From NCBI GenBank assembly GCA_023392035.1, contig JAEVZY010000228.1, positions 1 through 8,999 of the forward strand: a DNA stretch of 8,999 bases, in the 5' to 3' direction. The notes under the pieces are model-generated. The model searched no databases. It was not told the DNA's origin and saw only the letters and a list, made by a program, of their open reading frames with translations. Both the position numbers and the translations under genes were made by a program. Shown piece after piece: positions 5,099 to 8,999 of this stretch (positions are counted from its first letter, which is position 1; each line of letters starts with the position of its first letter). The DNA comes from Pseudomonadota bacterium. GTDB lineage: Bacteria; Pseudomonadota; Gammaproteobacteria; Burkholderiales; Burkholderiaceae_D.

Positions 5099-6748
5099 TC
5101 AATTCACCCAGGCGCCGACGTTGCCGATCCGGAGCAGCGGCTTCAAATCCCGCGCGAGCGGCGAAGCTTCAAAGGCTTGCAGGTGTTCGTCCGTCACCAC
5201 CAGCACCAGCTTCTCACGCTGCATCAAGGCGGCCAGTTGGGTCTGGTTGATCAGCAGCTCGTTGGGACGCAAGCGGTTGCCCCAGTGCAGGTCGGCACTG
5301 ACGCTGTCCACCACCCGCAGCGGCTTCTGCAAATAGAAAGCCAGCGAGGATTTTTTCTCGAAGTCACGATACAACACGACTTCACGTCCCGGCGCCTTCT
5401 GCGCCAGTTGAGCCACCAGCGTGCGGCATGACACGGTGTCCTGCATCGCTTCCAGCGCCAGGCCCATGCTGCCGCCGAACCACAGCGATATGGCCAAGAG
5501 CGGCAGCACCACCCAGGTCGGACGCTTCCATGCCAGCACGGCCAAGAGCGCGGCCAATATCGCGGCACCGGCAAACATGCGGAACAGGAACTGCTGCTCG
5601 CTGAGTCCGGCGATATCCACCTTGTGCGGCATGGGACGGTTGAACGCCACCCAGGCCAGCAGCACACACAAAGCTGTCAACAGCAAAGCCGGCACCAGGC
5701 GCAGCCAGCGGCCGGCCCAGTCGCGCTGCACCACCGTCAGCGCCAGGTGGAACGCGGCAAAAGGCATCACCGCCACCAGGTAGTAATTGGCCTTGGCGGT
5801 GGACACCGAAAAGAACACCAAGGGCAGCAGCCAGGCGGCGAACAGGAAACGCCGCAAGCCGGCATCGTCGCCGCCGCGCAGGGGCGCCAGGCGCAACAAG
5901 GCCAGCAGGGACCAGGGGAACAGATAGATCAGCATGCGCGGCAGGTAATACCACCAGGGGCCGCCGTAGTAGTCATGCGGTTCGCGCTTGCCGAGAAAGC
6001 GCAGCACATGCTCGTTGTAGAAGTAGAACATGGAAAAGTTCGGCTCGACTGCATCGGCCGCCACATGCCAAGGCAGGACCAGAAACAGGAAAACCAGCAG
6101 CGCGCCTGGCTGCAACAGAGCGCGCAGGCTGCGCCAGAACGGCAGCTTCAGCGCAAACAGCAAGGCCGCCAGCATCACCAGGCTGAACAGCACCAGCGCC
6201 ACCAGGCCTTTGGTCAGCACCGCCAGTGCCAGTGCCGCATACGCCAGGCGCAGGGCAGGCGGGCTTTGCTTTTGCAGTGCAGTCCAGGCTGAAAGCAAGG
6301 CGGCGGTGAGACAGGCGGTCAGCAGCATGTCGAACATCAGCAGGCGCGACATGGCCAGCACGCCGATGCCCGAGATGAAGATCAGCGCCGCCAGCCGGCC
6401 GGCGGCGGCATGGCCGCTGACGCGGCCAAAGCGCAACAGCATGCCCACGCAGGCCAGGGCCGACAGCGCCGGCACCAGGCGCGCCGCCCACTCGTTGACG
6501 CCGAACAGCGCAAACGACAAGGCGGTCAGCCAGTACAGCAGCGGCGGCTTTTCCATGTAGGGCAAGCCGTTCAGATGCGGAATCACCCAAGCGCGCCAGT
6601 CGCCGGAAACCAGCATGTCGCGCGCAATCGCGGCATACAGGCCTTCGTTGTTGTCGAGGATGCCGAAATGCCCGAGGCCGCCGAACACCAGGGCAAGAGC
6701 AATCAACCAGACCAGCCAGGCTGGCGGCGCGGGAAGGCTGGCTTTCAT
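5099..6748 (-). CDS. Inner-membrane GT-C glycosyltransferase, ArnT/PMT (GT39/GT83) type
   Basis: This 549-residue integral membrane protein moves a sugar from a polyprenyl-phosphate donor to an acceptor on the periplasmic side. It has about 11-13 hydrophobic segments between residue 12 and about 435, then a soluble periplasmic domain to the end. The first periplasmic loop carries LDNNEGLYAAIARDML at 31-46 and YMEKPPLLYW at 64-73, both diagnostic of the ArnT/PMT group. D140 (LMFDMLLTA) matches the second conserved Asp of ArnT, and FFSVSTAKANYYLV near 315-330 matches the FFSVAKGKLPTYIL block. The 'DE' pair of the first loop reads N34-E35. Length matches ArnT (about 550), but without arnBCAD genes nearby aminoarabinose transfer to lipid A is unproven; the acceptor could be another lipid, glycan or protein. 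The ATG overlaps the upstream stop (ATGA) and is preceded by AGGTCAGGA. Confidence 0.85.
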   Translation of the reverse strand: MKASLPAPPAWLVWLIALALVFGGLGHFGILDNNEGLYAAIARDMLVSGDWRAWVIPHLNGLPYMEKPPLLYWLTALSFALFGVNEWAARLVPALSALACVGMLLRFGRVSGHAAAGRLAALIFISGIGVLAMSRLLMFDMLLTACLTAALLSAWTALQKQSPPALRLAYAALALAVLTKGLVALVLFSLVMLAALLFALKLPFWRSLRALLQPGALLVFLFLVLPWHVAADAVEPNFSMFYFYNEHVLRFLGKREPHDYYGGPWWYYLPRMLIYLFPWSLLALLRLAPLRGGDDAGLRRFLFAAWLLPLVFFSVSTAKANYYLVAVMPFAAFHLALTVVQRDWAGRWLRLVPALLLTALCVLLAWVAFNRPMPHKVDIAGLSEQQFLFRMFAGAAILAALLAVLAWKRPTWVVLPLLAISLWFGGSMGLALEAMQDTVSCRTLVAQLAQKAPGREVVLYRDFEKKSSLAFYLQKPLRVVDSVSADLHWGNRLRPNELLINQTQLAALMQREKLVLVVTDEHLQAFEASPLARDLKPLLRIGNVGAWVN

Positions 6749-8999
6749 TGTCCTGACCTGCCGTAACCGCCACCACCCGGCGTTTCGATGATGAAGACGT
6801 CGCCCGGCTGCATTTCGGTACGGGCCACATGCGGCAGGGTCTCTTCACTGCCGTCGACCCGCAAGACGCGATTGCGGCCCAAGGCGCCGGGCGCGCCGCC
6901 ATCCATGCCGAAGGGCGGATGGATGCGGTTGTTGGAAAGAATGGAAGCCGTCATCGCTTCCAGAAAGCGCACGCGCCGCACGCCGCCATTGCCGCCATGC
7001 CAGCGGCCCGCTCCGCCCGAGCCCTGGCGTATCGAATAGCTTTCCAGCAGTACCGGGTAGCGGAATTCCAGCACTTCCGGATCGGTCAGGCGCGAGTTGG
7101 TCATGTTGGTTTGCACGACGTCGGTGCCATCAAAGCCCGGACCGGCGCCGGAGCCGCCGGAGATGGTTTCGTAATACTGGTAACGCGCATTGCCGAAGGT
7201 GAAGTTGTTCATCGTGCCCTGCGATGCCGCCTGGATGCCGAGCGCGCCATACAAGGCATTGGTGATGCAGCTGGAGGTTTCCACATTGCCCGACACGACG
7301 GACGCCGGATAGCGCGGATTGAGCATGGAGCCTTCCGGGATGATCACTTCCAGCGGCTTCAGGCAGCCGGCATTGAGCGGTATGTCGTCATCCACCAGGG
7401 TGCGGAACACATACAGCACGGCCGCCATGCATACCGCCGAAGGGGCATTGAAGTTGTTGGGCAATTGCGGCGAAGTGCCGGAAAAATCGATGCGGGCGCT
7501 GCGGGCGGCGGCATCGACCTGGATCGCCACCCGGATCGTCGCGCCGTTGTCCAACGCCAGTTCATAGCGGCCGTCTTTCAAGGCCGTGATCACGCGCCGC
7601 ACCGCTTCTTCGGCATTGTCCTGCACGTGCTGCATATAGGCTTGCACCACCGGCAGCGAGAAGTGGTTCACCATGCGCCGCAACTCTTCCACGCCCTTTT
7701 GATTGGCCGCCACCTGGGCTCGCAAGTCGGCCAGGTTCTGGTCCGGATTGCGCGCCGGATAGCGGGCGCCGGTCAGGAGCGCGCGGGTTTCGGCTTCGCG
7801 CAGGCGCCCGCCCTCCACCAGCTTGAAGTTGGTGATCAGCACGCCTTCCTGCTCCACCTCCACCGAATCGGGCGGCATGGAGCCAGGCGTGGTGCCGCCG
7901 ATATCCGCATGATGGCCGCGCGAACCGACATAGAACAGGATCTCGCGCCCAGCCTCGTCGAATACAGGAGAAATCACCGTCACGTCCGGCAAGTGGGTGC
8001 CGCCATGGTAGGGGTCGTTCAGCATGTAGACATCGCCCGGCGCCATCTTGCCGGCGTTGTCGCGCATGACGGTCTTGATGCTCTCGCCCATCGAGCCCAG
8101 GTGCACCGGCATGTGCGGCGCATTGGCGATCAAAGCCCCTTGGGCATCGAAGATGGCGCAGGAAAAATCCAGGCGCTCCTTGATGTTGACCGAGTAGGCG
8201 GTGTTCTGCAGGCGCAGCCCCATCTGCTCGGCGATCGACATGAACAGGTTGTTGAAGATTTCCAGCATGACCGGATCGGCGCTGGTGCCGATGGCCCGGC
8301 GCTGCGGACGCGCCTCGATGCGGCTCAGCAGCAGATGATCGAGCGTCGTCACCTGCGCCTGCCAGCCGGGTTCGACCACGGTGGTGGCATTGGCTTCGGC
8401 GATGATGGCCGGGCCGGTGATGACGTCGCCCGGCTGCAGCGTGGCGCGCGGGTAGAGTGCGCTTGGATGCCAGCTGCCGCCGCTGTGCATGCGCACCGTG
8501 GCCGCGGCCTGCAGGGGCGTGCTGCGCGGCTGCGGCGTGCGCGCCATTTCCTGCGGCGCGTCGGAGCGGCCGAAGGCTTCCACCGACACTGCCTCCACCA
8601 CCAGCGCGCGCTGCGGCATCAGGAAGGCAAAGCGTTGCTGATAGGCGGCTTCGAAACTCTTTTGCATGTTGGCACGCGGGCCCAGCGCCACGATCAGGGC
8701 GGTGTCGGTGCCTTCATAGCGCAGGTGCACCCGTTCGGCGAGGTCGATGCGGGCTTCTTCCACATCCTGCGCGCGCAAGGCGGCCAGCGCTTCAGAGCGC
8801 AGTTCGGCCACGGCCTGCTGCAAGGCGGCCAGGTGTTCATCCTGCAGGCGCAATTCGATGGCGCGTTCGCGCATCACGGTCTGGTCGGCCAGGCCCATGC
8901 CGTAGGCCGACAGCACGCCGGCCAGGGGATGGGCGAACACGCGCGTCATGCCCAGGGCATCGGCCACCAGGCAGGCGTGCTGGCCGCCGGCGCCGCCGA
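6745..8999 (-). CDS. 5-oxoprolinase / hydantoinase A-B fusion, C-terminal part (5' end outside window)
   Basis: 5-oxoprolinase uses ATP to open 5-oxo-L-proline to L-glutamate in the cytoplasm; relatives act on hydantoins or, as acetone carboxylase subunits, on ketones. The frame is open through the right edge, and the bases before the possible GTG at 8967 read GGAGGQHACLVADALGM, a conserved internal HyuA motif, so the gene starts beyond the window. Counting from 8967, residues 1 to about 225 are the end of the HyuA domain and about 230-740 a full HyuB domain. The latter contains LQNTAYSVNIKERLDFSCA, NDPYHGGTHLPDV near 316-328, GSRGHHADIGGTTPGSMPP, and the glycine-rich GTMNNFTFG and GGSGAGPGF blocks. 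The one-chain HyuA-HyuB fusion is the form of OplAH and its bacterial homologues of about 1200 residues. It ends in the usual IETPGGGGYG. The stop overlaps the glycosyltransferase start by four bases. Substrate choice between oxoproline and hydantoin is not certain. Confidence 0.88.
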   Translation of the reverse strand, partial: GGAGGQHACLVADALGMTRVFAHPLAGVLSAYGMGLADQTVMRERAIELRLQDEHLAALQQAVAELRSEALAALRAQDVEEARIDLAERVHLRYEGTDTALIVALGPRANMQKSFEAAYQQRFAFLMPQRALVVEAVSVEAFGRSDAPQEMARTPQPRSTPLQAAATVRMHSGGSWHPSALYPRATLQPGDVITGPAIIAEANATTVVEPGWQAQVTTLDHLLLSRIEARPQRRAIGTSADPVMLEIFNNLFMSIAEQMGLRLQNTAYSVNIKERLDFSCAIFDAQGALIANAPHMPVHLGSMGESIKTVMRDNAGKMAPGDVYMLNDPYHGGTHLPDVTVISPVFDEAGREILFYVGSRGHHADIGGTTPGSMPPDSVEVEQEGVLITNFKLVEGGRLREAETRALLTGARYPARNPDQNLADLRAQVAANQKGVEELRRMVNHFSLPVVQAYMQHVQDNAEEAVRRVITALKDGRYELALDNGATIRVAIQVDAAARSARIDFSGTSPQLPNNFNAPSAVCMAAVLYVFRTLVDDDIPLNAGCLKPLEVIIPEGSMLNPRYPASVVSGNVETSSCITNALYGALGIQAASQGTMNNFTFGNARYQYYETISGGSGAGPGFDGTDVVQTNMTNSRLTDPEVLEFRYPVLLESYSIRQGSGGAGRWHGGNGGVRRVRFLEAMTASILSNNRIHPPFGMDGGAPGALGRNRVLRVDGSEETLPHVARTEMQPGDVFIIETPGGGGYGRSGQ

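Noticed and set aside
4688..5431. A 247-codon open frame on the + strand, across vapBC and the glycosyltransferase 3' end
   Set aside because: It would run antisense through three good genes and the vapBC operator, and its product resembles nothing known.
5624..6292. A 222-codon open frame on the + strand, opposite the glycosyltransferase
   Set aside because: The translation is extremely Gln/His-rich, as expected when Leu and Ala codons of a membrane protein are read in reverse. No domain and no ribosome site are seen.
8965..8967. GTG at 8967 as the start of the oxoprolinase-like gene
   Set aside because: The frame continues upstream to the window edge and encodes the conserved GGAGGQHAC motif, so this GTG is an internal valine codon.

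Overview
The window looks like chromosomal DNA of a GC-rich betaproteobacterium. Oxalobacteraceae/Burkholderiales is an inference from codon use and gene families, since no marker gene fixes the genus. It contains mostly complete, well-packed housekeeping genes. I see no RNA gene, CRISPR array, insertion sequence or phage gene.

Left half (1-4361), all on + strand. A gene of unknown function with ankyrin-like helical motifs enters at the left edge, probably missing its 5' end. After a 105-bp gap with a GC-rich hairpin comes a tight three-gene chain. It consists of a PrmB-type glutamine methyltransferase (uL3 ribosomal protein), a YheS-type ABC-F ATPase and a Rossmann-fold/DUF2520 protein. The chain is joined by ATGA and GTGA overlaps. 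The first two products both act on the ribosome; the role of the third is unknown.

Middle (4362-5098). A two-gene VapBC-type toxin-antitoxin module lies on the - strand, tail to tail with the left operon. The AbrB-fold antitoxin gene precedes the PIN-domain toxin gene, and stop and start share one base (TGATG). Upstream of vapB is a perfect 9-bp inverted repeat around a candidate -10 box, which looks like an autoregulatory operator.

Right half (5099-8999), all on - strand. The C-terminal part of a fused HyuA-HyuB (5-oxoprolinase/hydantoinase) enzyme enters from the right edge. It overlaps by four bases a membrane GT-C glycosyltransferase of the ArnT/PMT type. The two proteins share no obvious pathway.

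Nothing here is clearly a new system. The points most worth following up are the unidentified ankyrin-like protein, the Asp-to-Asn change in the glycosyltransferase 'DE' motif, the operator of the toxin-antitoxin pair, and the coupling of the DUF2520 gene to two ribosome-acting genes.
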